7,085 nt of DNA from JASFHF01 sp050123375. GTDB taxonomy: Bacteria > Pseudomonadota > Gammaproteobacteria > UBA12402. Made by a program: the position numbers and the translations under genes. Positions 1-6,760 of this stretch are shown here, in pieces. The notes under the pieces were generated by a model that worked only from the letters and a program-made list of their open reading frames with translations, made no database searches and was not told where the DNA came from. Where the stretch lies: NCBI GenBank assembly GCA_050123375.1, contig JASFHF010000058.1:1-7085 (forward strand). The letters run 5' to 3'. Within the stretch, counting starts at the first letter, position 1, and each line of letters starts with the position of its first letter.

Positions 1-5
1 TTGGC

Positions 6-22
6 GTCGCTCTTTTTGCGAC
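6..22 (+). other. small hairpin, 5-bp stem with 7-nt loop
   Basis: GTCGC (6-10) is complementary to GCGAC (18-22) around a T-rich loop. It lies in the gene-free first 171 bases. It belongs to a run of GCGACAA-type words in this stretch and could be the end of a structured repeat that begins outside the window. No function can be assigned; a stem this short could be chance. Confidence 0.3.
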
Positions 23-41
23 AATTGGGTATACTCTTTCA

Positions 42-117
42 TGCGACAAGTTCCTTTTTTTCAATTATTTACAGAGGCCATTTTACATGACCTCGGAATT
101 TGTCGCACTTCTTTTTA
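42..117 (+). terminator. long imperfect hairpin with trailing T-run, possible terminator or structured repeat
   Basis: TGCGACAAGTTCC (42-54) pairs with GGAATTTGTCGCA (95-107), with 12 of 13 positions Watson-Crick and the remaining one a G-T wobble. Inside the loop a second stem forms between GAGGCCAT (74-81) and ATGACCTC (87-94), with one mismatch. The outer stem is followed on the + strand by CTTCTTTTTA (108-117), which gives a terminator-like look. The loop between the outer arms is about 40 nt, long for an intrinsic terminator, so a structured intergenic repeat or an RNA element is equally possible. Any gene it would terminate lies to the left of the window. The pairing is seen; the role is inferred. 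Confidence 0.45.
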
Positions 118-132
118 GAATTCACCAAATTT

Positions 133-149
133 CTTAAGTTTTCCTTAAG
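133..149 (+). promoter_or_regulatory. PmrA-box-like direct repeat CTTAAG-N5-CTTAAG
   Basis: Two identical CTTAAG hexamers (133-138 and 144-149) stand in direct orientation with TTTTC between them, an 11-bp period. This fits the YTTAAK-N5-YTTAAK box of PmrA known from Salmonella. It also resembles the cTTAATatT-N2-cTTAATatT element upstream of many Legionella and Coxiella Dot/Icm effector genes (7 of 9 positions in each half). It ends 10 bp before a TAAAAT -10 candidate and 43 bp before the start codon of the large U-box gene, about where an OmpR-family activator would replace a -35 contact. No good TTGACA -35 is visible, as expected for an activator-dependent promoter. TTAA cores are common in AT-rich DNA, so chance is the main alternative. 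Confidence 0.5.
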
Positions 150-159
150 GTTCATAGAC

Positions 160-165
160 TAAAAT
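160..165 (+). promoter_or_regulatory. candidate -10 element (TAAAAT) of the U-box gene
   Basis: TAAAAT matches the sigma70 -10 consensus at 5 of 6 positions and lies between the PmrA-like repeat and the ribosome-binding site. Transcription would start near 171-173, giving a leader of about 20 nt. TAGACT at 155-160 is a weaker alternative that would sit 5 bp from the repeat. No consensus -35 is present at the right distance. Confidence 0.4.
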
Positions 166-181
166 AAGTTTGTGAAGAGAT

Positions 182-187
182 GGAGGG
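182..187 (+). promoter_or_regulatory. strong Shine-Dalgarno (GGAGGG) fixing the ATG at 193
   Basis: GGAGGG lies 5 nt before the ATG at 193-195. The frame is also open from a GTG at 172, but that GTG has no purine-rich site before it and would place this Shine-Dalgarno inside the coding region. The ATG at 193 is therefore the better start. Confidence 0.8.
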
Positions 188-192
188 TAAAT

Positions 193-3100
193 ATGCATAA
201 GCCTAAGAAAAATGACTGTCTTGAGCAGTGGCAAAAAGACATGATAAACATGATCAATAAAGCGTTGAGCATAATACCAGAAAATCCGGTAGTTATAGAA
301 TGTGGCTGTACTTTTGAAAAAAAGAAGATAGAACAGCATCTTAAAACTAATAATAATTGCCCTTGCTGTAAGAGCAAAATCAATAATAAATCAACAATCA
401 CAAATTTCATAGTAAAAAATTTGAAGGATTGGGTAAAACAAAACGCAATCATTGAAAACTTACATAGAATATTTACCGAACCTGTAGCCCTTGGTCCATA
501 CATTAAGCCTGTAATCATTATTGAGAATGGATGCGGTCACACCTTTAATGAAAACACCTGTACTGACTTAACGAAAAAACGGATTCTCACACATTATGAT
601 GGTACTTCTCAACCGTTACAAACTAAGACATGCCCATGCTGTCGGAAAAAATTCACAAAAACAGTTGAAAATAAAATGCTTAAGCAAGTGCAGATTAAAA
701 TGCGGGAGCTAATCAATCAGAGGTTACAGAAAAAAAATATGGATATGAATGAGATTGCAGCACTATTAGAGTTAAAGATAGCAGTCAGCGGCCTAAAAAT
801 TACATTACAAGACAGTACCAAACGAGATAATAACCTACATTTTGAATACCTGAAATATGCATATAAAAAAGATATGTCATTGTCGCCTTACAAAAAAATA
901 CATTTCATGGGATGCAAAAAATTTAACACAATAACTAAATCTCAAGACAATATGAATAAAATTGACTTGCTGTTCGAAAATGGCAACTCCAAACAAGCGC
1001 TTAAACTCTTTTTACAAAACAAACCATACATAATTAAAAACATAGAACCATATCAATCCATTGTAATTGAGGCTAGCAAAACAAATGATGACCGTTTTAA
1101 CAAGGTAATTTTAGAGTTTCTAAACGCCGCATATAAGGCAAATCTACCAAAGCTATTTTGTCAAATCATCAAACATAAAATAGATGTAATCAAGAAAAAC
1201 TATCCGGAATATAAAAAAATAATTACTGAAGGCTGTAAAGCTTTTTGGAAAACAATTGATTTTCGATTGATCGTAGAAAAGCTTTCTAAATTAGCCCTGG
1301 AAAATAAAGACTATATGTTATTTATTAAATTATGCCAAAAGAATTCAGTGCTAGTAATTAAATATTATGAATTATTTAAGGATCAAAAAAAACATCTATT
1401 AGAGATGTACACGCAAATATCAAGCAACAAGCAAAAACTTAGCACAGATGTGCTTGATACCCTATTGGTAATTTTATCAAAAGATCTTAAAAAATTTCGT
1501 GGTAAAGAAGAATTTTCAAAATTGGAAAAATCTTTTCACAACCTGGTTTTGTCTAACGAAAAGAAAATTTTGCTGGATGACAACAGTATAGATATATTCC
1601 TTAATAAATTCAAAAAGCTTAGTGAGACAGACGATACTGGCATATGGCCATTAATTAATATTTTTTACCAAAATAAAGGATATGAATATGTAAAAACAGC
1701 GATTATTCCAAAGATCAAACGCAGACTGCAACGAATAACAAATCCATTCAATCTTTTAAATTGCATTGCGAAAAATACAGTTAAACACATTTTAAATAAT
1801 AAATCTCCAATTAATATAAACAATCTTAAACTTCTGGATTTAATGATGTCTTTTTGTGCTGTTAAAAAAGATCTCTTTTTTTTCAATTTGGACTTTTATT
1901 CCAGCACAGATGACCATTTTAACAACGAGGTAACTTTAAAGCTTCTAGACACCGCATGTGAGGAAAAACTATCGCATCTATTTTGTCAAATCATCAAACA
2001 TAAAAAAGCTATAATGATAATTAAAAAAGATCATAAAAAATATATAGAAATAATCCGCAAAGGCTATGAAGTTTTTCAAAATACATGTTATCACACAGAA
2101 ATCGTAAAAGTTTTCTCCGAATTAGCCCTAAAAAATAAAAATTATTTGTTATTTATTACATTATGTCACAATAATTCAGTACTAGTAATAAAATATTATA
2201 AATTATTTAAGGATCAAAAAAAACATCTATTAGAGATGTACACGCAAATATCAAGCAACAAGCAAAAATTTAGCACAGATGTGCTTGTTACTCTATTTGC
2301 AATGTTATTAATAGAACATAAAACTCATTATAAATATTATCTCTGGCGGGAAGATGAAGAATACGAACAATTGCAGAAATGTGTTTATAATCTAGCCTTA
2401 TTTAATAAAGATAAAATCCTGAATAGTGATTTTACAGATAAATTCCTTAATATATTTAAAAAAGACATTAATTCGTATGATGATACAAGTATATTTTTCT
2501 TAATTAAGATATTTTGCGATACAAAAGGTTATCAATATGTAAAAAATTCAATTATTAAAAAAGTTAAACCCGTATTGCAACAAACAAATCTTGCGAATCT
2601 TTTTAAATTTTTTGTGAAAATAACAGTTAAGTCTAGCATAATAAATGATGCCAATCCTAATTATAGAAAGATTTCAATTAACACAGACTATCTTAAACTT
2701 CTAGATTTAGTTCTATCATTCTATAAAACTAACAACAACTATTTTTTTCCATTCTCTCTTAAAGAGAACATAGGCGTGAAAATAATTATTAGACAGGCAT
2801 TATTAAGAAATTTAACAAATATTATTGATAAGCTTATTAATAACAACTCTTTCCAAGATACTTATATAACACATAAACCCCTCACCTTGTTTCTTACAGA
2901 CAACTCAAATCCTGAGATTATTAATCAATCTAAATATGATCTATTTGAAAACCTTGATTACCCATTAAAACCTAAAGATGCTGAAAAGAAGATCAATGAA
3001 ATTCTTTACAAATTATATGTCTGCAATAATGGCGAAAAATTACTTTTGAAACAACTAAAATTACATTTGAAACACCTAAAAAAGGCGTCATTTAATCATG

Positions 3101-4965
3101 TTTGTTATTATGCTTTTGCTTTAAGATTGTTAAAAAAAATCATAACAGCAGGTAATATATGCGAAATGAATTTTGCGAAAAATTTAATAGGTCAATTATG
3201 GAATGCAAATCGCGACTCATATAGAAATATGTTTGGTAAAAAAATATGTAAAGAACTCATAAAAATAATATCTGATAATACTGTTACTATTAACACATTA
3301 AACAATGTTTATAATGTGTTTAATATATTATGTGAGAGTAATTATGTAAATGGTACACAGATAATAGACTATGAAATAATAAAATCAATGGATCTGATAG
3401 CTTACAAAAACCCTAGGTTTTTAGAGAATGCAAAGCAATTAATAAAGACACTTGTTAATAAAATTCCAGAAGAAAAGATGCGGAATTTTTTCTTCTCTAT
3501 TGATCCTCACTTATCTTATATGCATGTATTGATAAAAATTTGTTATCGCGCCAAAAAGGTAAAGCAATATTTTAAAGAAATGATATCGAAAAATGATATT
3601 CATCTAATAGAAGAATCTATAAAATCAAGTCGCGGTTACATCTTAAATGAAAAATTGCATAACATGTTAATTAATTCGAAAGTTTACAAAAAATTGTTCT
3701 ATGGGTTTAATCCTAAATTTCGAAAATCTATATTAAAATGCGCAATCTATAATAATAGAGCTAAGTTATTTGATATGCTTTCGAAAAGTGTAAGCAATTT
3801 AATTCGCTACAAACATTATAGGGAGGCGGGAGAAAAAGCTGCAATTATTATCTATTTCGTTGAGAATGGTTGGTTCCCAACAGCAAAATGTAAAGAAAGA
3901 TTCAAGCAGTGGTTCATAATATTTATAAATGAACTAAAAAATGGAAAAAATTGCACTAAATTCATAGAAGGAATTTTATCGGCAGTCAAGTTTGATACCG
4001 ACAATGATATAACAAATTTATTACTTAAATACTTTTTAACACTTGACTTTAAAGTTAAAAATGCTGATCTTTTGAATGCTATGTATTCAGCACGAGAAAG
4101 CCATAAATTTTTATCAAAAATTATCCCTAGTCCTTCCACAATACGTCTACGCGCTAGTTTTAAAAAATTATACATCAATAAAGCACCATTATGTCCTTGC
4201 AAGATTATGTTTGAATCTGAGAAATTTATAGAAGCGATAAAAAAATTGTCAAAGATGCCGGACCAAAGGATCTCCATTAAAAAAATTAATAAATTATCTG
4301 TTACGAATGTACCAAAATTCTATTTTACAGCAATTATAAATCAATTGTGTCATGTTAAAACCAATAAATACTCAACATTCAATAAATTTGCCCTATTTAA
4401 TACATACAAAAAAAACATATATGAAGATAAGTTTGATGAATTCACATTATTTTTAGCCAAAACCTTATATAAGGATAAAGCAAAAGCATTTGAAGACATA
4501 GCAATAGTATTTGCAGGCAAATTTTACCAGAATGCAGTGAAGAACCAATGGGTGGATGAGTTTATACAACAACTTTCGATTATGAAGTTACTTTGCGGCG
4601 GTAAAAATTTTCAGCAATATGCACTATTTTGTAAACAGTTATTGCCTTGGATGATTATAACAAACAAATCGAAACGATGGATAAGCAATCAATACGTCTT
4701 TCCGGAGATCAAAAAACATTTAAGCTCTAATATCTTGAAAAGTAAAGTTATACTAACAAATAAATATACACAGAAACAACTGTTAGTAAAAATTTTTGAT
4801 AATAATGAAATTATAAATGATTGTTTAGAAAATATAAAAACCATGGACAAGATAATTAAAAAGTATCCGAATATAACATATGAAGAATTATTAAACGAAG
4901 AGACTATGAATAAATATATAAATGAGGTATCAGAAAATTCAGATAATACTTTATCGCCTACTTAA
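193..4965 (+). CDS. giant tandem U-box/RING-like protein, putative secreted E3 ubiquitin-ligase-type effector
   Basis: The product has 1590 residues and no gene name that I recognise. Residues about 29-83 follow the U-box plan: NPVVIECGCTFE, then a helix (KKIEQHL), CPCC at 56-59 and a closing helix ending in KDWV. Residues about 94-170 repeat it with CGHTF (114-118) and CPCC (147-150). U-boxes recruit E2 enzymes, and Legionella LubX also carries two. Both boxes here keep Cys/His at positions that bind zinc in SP-RING folds, so the exact fold is open. The rest looks all-helical and Lys/Asn/Ile-rich, with a tandem duplication (residues 297-571 and 572-854) and no signal peptide or clear membrane segment. 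The tail has Glu at 1564, 1565, 1569, 1570, 1578 and 1581 and Leu at -4, resembling Dot/Icm signals. A PmrA-like box precedes the gene. GC is visibly lower than in the neighbouring genes, suggesting acquired DNA. The reading frame is certain, the E3-like domains likely, and secretion is inferred. Confidence 0.85.
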   Translation: MHKPKKNDCLEQWQKDMINMINKALSIIPENPVVIECGCTFEKKKIEQHLKTNNNCPCCKSKINNKSTITNFIVKNLKDWVKQNAIIENLHRIFTEPVALGPYIKPVIIIENGCGHTFNENTCTDLTKKRILTHYDGTSQPLQTKTCPCCRKKFTKTVENKMLKQVQIKMRELINQRLQKKNMDMNEIAALLELKIAVSGLKITLQDSTKRDNNLHFEYLKYAYKKDMSLSPYKKIHFMGCKKFNTITKSQDNMNKIDLLFENGNSKQALKLFLQNKPYIIKNIEPYQSIVIEASKTNDDRFNKVILEFLNAAYKANLPKLFCQIIKHKIDVIKKNYPEYKKIITEGCKAFWKTIDFRLIVEKLSKLALENKDYMLFIKLCQKNSVLVIKYYELFKDQKKHLLEMYTQISSNKQKLSTDVLDTLLVILSKDLKKFRGKEEFSKLEKSFHNLVLSNEKKILLDDNSIDIFLNKFKKLSETDDTGIWPLINIFYQNKGYEYVKTAIIPKIKRRLQRITNPFNLLNCIAKNTVKHILNNKSPININNLKLLDLMMSFCAVKKDLFFFNLDFYSSTDDHFNNEVTLKLLDTACEEKLSHLFCQIIKHKKAIMIIKKDHKKYIEIIRKGYEVFQNTCYHTEIVKVFSELALKNKNYLLFITLCHNNSVLVIKYYKLFKDQKKHLLEMYTQISSNKQKFSTDVLVTLFAMLLIEHKTHYKYYLWREDEEYEQLQKCVYNLALFNKDKILNSDFTDKFLNIFKKDINSYDDTSIFFLIKIFCDTKGYQYVKNSIIKKVKPVLQQTNLANLFKFFVKITVKSSIINDANPNYRKISINTDYLKLLDLVLSFYKTNNNYFFPFSLKENIGVKIIIRQALLRNLTNIIDKLINNNSFQDTYITHKPLTLFLTDNSNPEIINQSKYDLFENLDYPLKPKDAEKKINEILYKLYVCNNGEKLLLKQLKLHLKHLKKASFNHVCYYAFALRLLKKIITAGNICEMNFAKNLIGQLWNANRDSYRNMFGKKICKELIKIISDNTVTINTLNNVYNVFNILCESNYVNGTQIIDYEIIKSMDLIAYKNPRFLENAKQLIKTLVNKIPEEKMRNFFFSIDPHLSYMHVLIKICYRAKKVKQYFKEMISKNDIHLIEESIKSSRGYILNEKLHNMLINSKVYKKLFYGFNPKFRKSILKCAIYNNRAKLFDMLSKSVSNLIRYKHYREAGEKAAIIIYFVENGWFPTAKCKERFKQWFIIFINELKNGKNCTKFIEGILSAVKFDTDNDITNLLLKYFLTLDFKVKNADLLNAMYSARESHKFLSKIIPSPSTIRLRASFKKLYINKAPLCPCKIMFESEKFIEAIKKLSKMPDQRISIKKINKLSVTNVPKFYFTAIINQLCHVKTNKYSTFNKFALFNTYKKNIYEDKFDEFTLFLAKTLYKDKAKAFEDIAIVFAGKFYQNAVKNQWVDEFIQQLSIMKLLCGGKNFQQYALFCKQLLPWMIITNKSKRWISNQYVFPEIKKHLSSNILKSKVILTNKYTQKQLLVKIFDNNEIINDCLENIKTMDKIIKKYPNITYEELLNEETMNKYINEVSENSDNTLSPT
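1081..1905 (+). repeat. internal tandem duplication, unit 1 (residues 297-571)
   Basis: Unit 1 starts near TNDDRFNKV and runs to the segment after LKLLDLMMSF. Landmarks shared with unit 2, in order, are LFCQIIKHK, the LALENKDY region, VLVIKYYELFKDQKKHLLEM, QISSNKQK, the IFYQNKGYEYVK region, and LKLLDL followed by a Phe-rich stretch. Most of the unit is clearly diverged from unit 2 at protein level, but nt 1370-1437 are identical to 2201-2268. A weaker related segment (LLFENGNSKQALKLFLQNKP, residues 259-278) precedes it, suggesting an older helical repeat. Unit boundaries are approximate. Confidence 0.85.
1906..2754 (+). repeat. internal tandem duplication, unit 2 (residues 572-854)
   Basis: Unit 2 follows unit 1 directly and in frame. 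It opens with TDDHFNNEV, matching TNDDRFNKV, and repeats LFCQIIKHK, LALKNKNY, VLVIKYYKLFKDQKKHLLEM, QISSNKQK, DTKGYQYVK and LKLLDLVLSF in the same order. The nucleotide offset is 825 at the start (28-bp identity, 1153-1180 with 1978-2005) and 831 in the middle, so a two-codon indel lies between. Sequence after residue 860 (IIIRQALLRNLTNIIDKLI) weakly resembles the unit start and may be a degenerate third copy. Confidence 0.85.
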
Positions 4966-6141
4966 TTCATAGCATGCCAATCTTTGCTGCGCAATATGTT
5001 CCCAGGAAAACTCTAATGCTTGCGTAATTGCTCGCCTTGATAGATTATTATATTCACCAACAGGTATTGATAAAATTTTTATGACCGCATCTGCTAATGC
5101 TTTCGGATCTTCTTGTGCAACAATTTCACCAACCACAAATTCCTCTGCGCCAGTATTTTCACAAACAATAACCGGCAAACCGCACGCCATTGCTTCTAAT
5201 GATGAAATCCCAAAGCCTTCTTCACGCGAAGGGGCAGCACATAACTTAGCTATATTATGCGCATTAGCCAACTTCTCTGGTGAATGATGACCTAAAAAAT
5301 GCACATTTGGCACTTTAAGATAATCATCTTTAATCTCACCTGAACCAAAAATCAAAAAATGGGCATGATATTTATTATCAATTATTTGTGCAGCTTTTAT
5401 TAAAATATCAATACCTTTAGTTTTAGAAATTTTTCCGGCAAAAGTTATTATATTGGCATCTTTTGGCAAATCAAGTTCAAACTCTTGCAAAACTTCTTCA
5501 CGCGACAACCTTTGCGGATAAAAAACATTTTCATCGTAACCATTATACGTTATCACAATCTTATCTTCAGGTATTTTATATAACGAAATTAACTGATGTT
5601 TAACATATTTTGAAACCGCAAATATTTTTTCAGCATTTTGTGCCGTTGCCATTGCTATAGGCTGCATTTTATGATCATATTGAAAAGCAATTTGATCACT
5701 CATGTGTGCGCCAATAAAATATTTGTACCCTAATTTATTTAACAAATAACCCATTAACCAAACATGCTGACTTTCAATTATATCTGGTTTAAATTCATCA
5801 ATCACCTTCTGAATATTAACAGAGAAATCATCCATATAAAGCTGTAGCTGCTTTTGCGTAAGTTCTTTAAAAGTAACAATATCTGTAACTCTTGGGTTTG
5901 GATCAGGAATCATCAACGGAAAAACCGACAATTGAGTATCATGATTTTTAATTGGAAAGCGCCAAATCGCATAAAGATCAGGATGAGAATAATAATGCTT
6001 TTTATCTGGTGAATCGATATCCATATCCGGAAAAAAAATTTTAACTTGATGTCCAAGCTTTAACAGTTCTTTAGCTATAGCATCAATCGCAGTAAAGCTT
6101 CCTGTGCCCCACGCCCCTGTATTAGTGAATAATATTTTCAT
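4951..6141 (-). CDS. GT4-family glycosyltransferase (GT-B fold)
   Basis: This is a 396-residue retaining glycosyltransferase of the GT4 type, expected to move a sugar from a nucleotide-sugar to a glycan or lipid acceptor at the inner face of the membrane. The N-terminal domain opens with MKILFTNTGAWGTGSF and the KELLKLGHQVKIF helix-strand, typical of GT-B acceptor domains. The C-terminal domain shows FAGKISKTKGIDILIKA (donor phosphate contacts, K237 and K242), FLIFGSGE, VHFLGH and the E-x7-E motif E308-GFGISSL-E316, followed by AMACGLPVIVCENTGAEEFV. No membrane segment is evident. The ATG at 6141 is preferred because MKIL is the usual family start. An in-frame ATG at 6156 would add five residues, and neither has a strong ribosome-binding site. 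The gene converges on the U-box gene and overlaps its last 15 bp. The acceptor cannot be told; envelope polysaccharide or LPS is the usual guess. Confidence 0.9.
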   Translation of the reverse strand: MKILFTNTGAWGTGSFTAIDAIAKELLKLGHQVKIFFPDMDIDSPDKKHYYSHPDLYAIWRFPIKNHDTQLSVFPLMIPDPNPRVTDIVTFKELTQKQLQLYMDDFSVNIQKVIDEFKPDIIESQHVWLMGYLLNKLGYKYFIGAHMSDQIAFQYDHKMQPIAMATAQNAEKIFAVSKYVKHQLISLYKIPEDKIVITYNGYDENVFYPQRLSREEVLQEFELDLPKDANIITFAGKISKTKGIDILIKAAQIIDNKYHAHFLIFGSGEIKDDYLKVPNVHFLGHHSPEKLANAHNIAKLCAAPSREEGFGISSLEAMACGLPVIVCENTGAEEFVVGEIVAQEDPKALADAVIKILSIPVGEYNNLSRRAITQALEFSWEHIAQQRLACYELSRR

Positions 6142-6145
6142 CCAT

Positions 6146-6174
6146 TTGACAACCATGATTTAAACACTTAATAT
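6146..6174 (+). promoter_or_regulatory. sigma70-type promoter for the Hpt gene
   Basis: TTGACA (6146-6151, a perfect -35) is separated by 17 bp from TAATAT (6169-6174, 4 of 6 to the -10 consensus). Transcription would start near 6180, about 29 nt before the Hpt start codon. It sits in the short divergent gap with the glycosyltransferase gene, and the -35 overlaps the region that would be coding if the glycosyltransferase started at 6156, which mildly favours the start at 6141. Confidence 0.55.
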
Positions 6175-6208
6175 TAACATAGAAGGCTAAAATATTGAAG
6201 AGATATGT

Positions 6209-6559
6209 ATGACTAACAAAAAGGACGTTGTAAATTGGAATCTTGCAGTTGAGCGAGCTGGCGGGAAAAAAGAATTAGCTAAAAACTTATTTGAACTGCT
6301 AATTAAAACCTTGCCGGAACATCAAAAAAAATTAAAAGCTGCTTTTCAGACTGAAGATTTTGCCACTTTGCATGCTGAGGCACATAAATTACATAGCGCA
6401 ACTTGTTATTGCGGCACTCCAAGATTAAATGATGCAGCAAAAAAATTAGAAGACTTATCAAAAACAAAAAAAATCAACGAAATTAAAAAAGCACATGATA
6501 AATTATGCGATGAAATTGCTGCTGTTTTGAAAGCATCTGATAAATTTCTACGTAAATGA
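6209..6559 (+). CDS. stand-alone Hpt (histidine phosphotransfer) domain protein, BarA/LetS type
   Basis: This 116-residue soluble helical protein consists of a single Hpt domain, which carries phosphate between the receiver domain of a hybrid kinase and a response regulator. The core AHKLHSATCYCGTPRL (58-73) fits the Hpt signature; H59 is the expected phosphorylated histidine, and the following CYCGTPRL closely resembles the Hpt of BarA/GacS/LetS hybrid kinases. The upstream VNWNLAVERAGGKKELAKNL stretch also matches the start of the BarA Hpt domain by memory. In those kinases the Hpt is the C-terminal domain of a large protein; here it has its own start, a GAAGAG ribosome-binding sequence (6197-6202) and its own promoter, with no kinase gene beside it in the window. 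It is probably cytoplasmic and may serve a GacA/LetA-like regulator. The domain call is strong; the partner is inferred. Confidence 0.88.
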   Translation: MTNKKDVVNWNLAVERAGGKKELAKNLFELLIKTLPEHQKKLKAAFQTEDFATLHAEAHKLHSATCYCGTPRLNDAAKKLEDLSKTKKINEIKKAHDKLCDEIAAVLKASDKFLRK

Positions 6560-6587
6560 TATATATGACTTACGCAAAAAGATGAGA

Positions 6588-6628
6588 TGCGAGACAAAAA
6601 AATTGCAGGAAAGCAATTTTTTGTCGCA
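6588..6628. repeat. hairpin inside the element (A-rich/T-rich arms)
   Basis: TGCGAGACAAAAAAATTGC (6588-6606) pairs with GCAATTTTTTGTCGCA (6613-6628) around a 6-nt loop, with a small bulge of three extra bases in the left arm. It is followed by two smaller stems: CGCAC-GAA-GTGCG (6625-6637), which shares bases with its right arm, and GCCC-CCACAA-GGGC (6637-6650). The T-run in the right arm could help end transcription coming from hpt. Confidence 0.6.
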
Positions 6629-6649
6629 CGAAGTGCGCCCCCACAAGGG

Positions 6650-6673
6650 CTGAAAGCCATGGATGGCTTTCAG
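6650..6673. repeat. perfect hairpin inside the element, 11-bp complementary arms
   Basis: CTGAAAGCCAT (6650-6660) and ATGGCTTTCAG (6663-6673) are exact reverse complements separated by GG. In RNA this would be a 10-bp stem with a TGGA-type tetraloop. It is central in the 206-bp element. No T-run follows, so it is not a classic terminator. Confidence 0.65.
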
Positions 6674-6760
6674 CAAAAATGAGCGAAAGACGCGAGTTTA
6701 TAAATAATAAATGAGCGGCTTGAGCGAGTTTTTAACAAAGCAGATCGCTTTTTGCGTAAG

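Noticed and set aside
30..35. TATACT as a -10 promoter element
   Set aside because: No -35 lies at a suitable distance, and it is followed by a hairpin and more than 150 bp without a gene.
1..138. Open reading in all three + frames at the window start (to 90, 118 and 138), possibly the tail of an upstream gene
   Set aside because: None shows a recognisable family pattern, no frame is favoured, and the region is filled by inverted repeats.
172..192. GTG at 172 as the start of the large gene
   Set aside because: It has no ribosome-binding site, and the strong GGAGGG would fall within the coding sequence; the ATG at 193 fits better.
4192..4200. CPC at residues 1334-1336 followed by FESEKFIEAIKKL as a third RING/U-box
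   Set aside because: There is no partner Cys/His pair before it at a suitable distance and no closing helix pattern.
3852..4277. Open frame of 141 codons on the - strand inside the large gene
   Set aside because: It is antisense to a convincing gene, has no family resemblance and no ribosome-binding site of note.
6167..6175. CTTAATATT before the Hpt gene as a PmrA box
   Set aside because: It is a perfect half-site, but there is no second half 11 bp away on either side, and it overlaps an ordinary sigma70 -10.
6406..6660. Open frame on the - strand across the 3' end of hpt and the element
   Set aside because: It is antisense to hpt and runs through hairpin DNA; the composition is that of a shadow frame.
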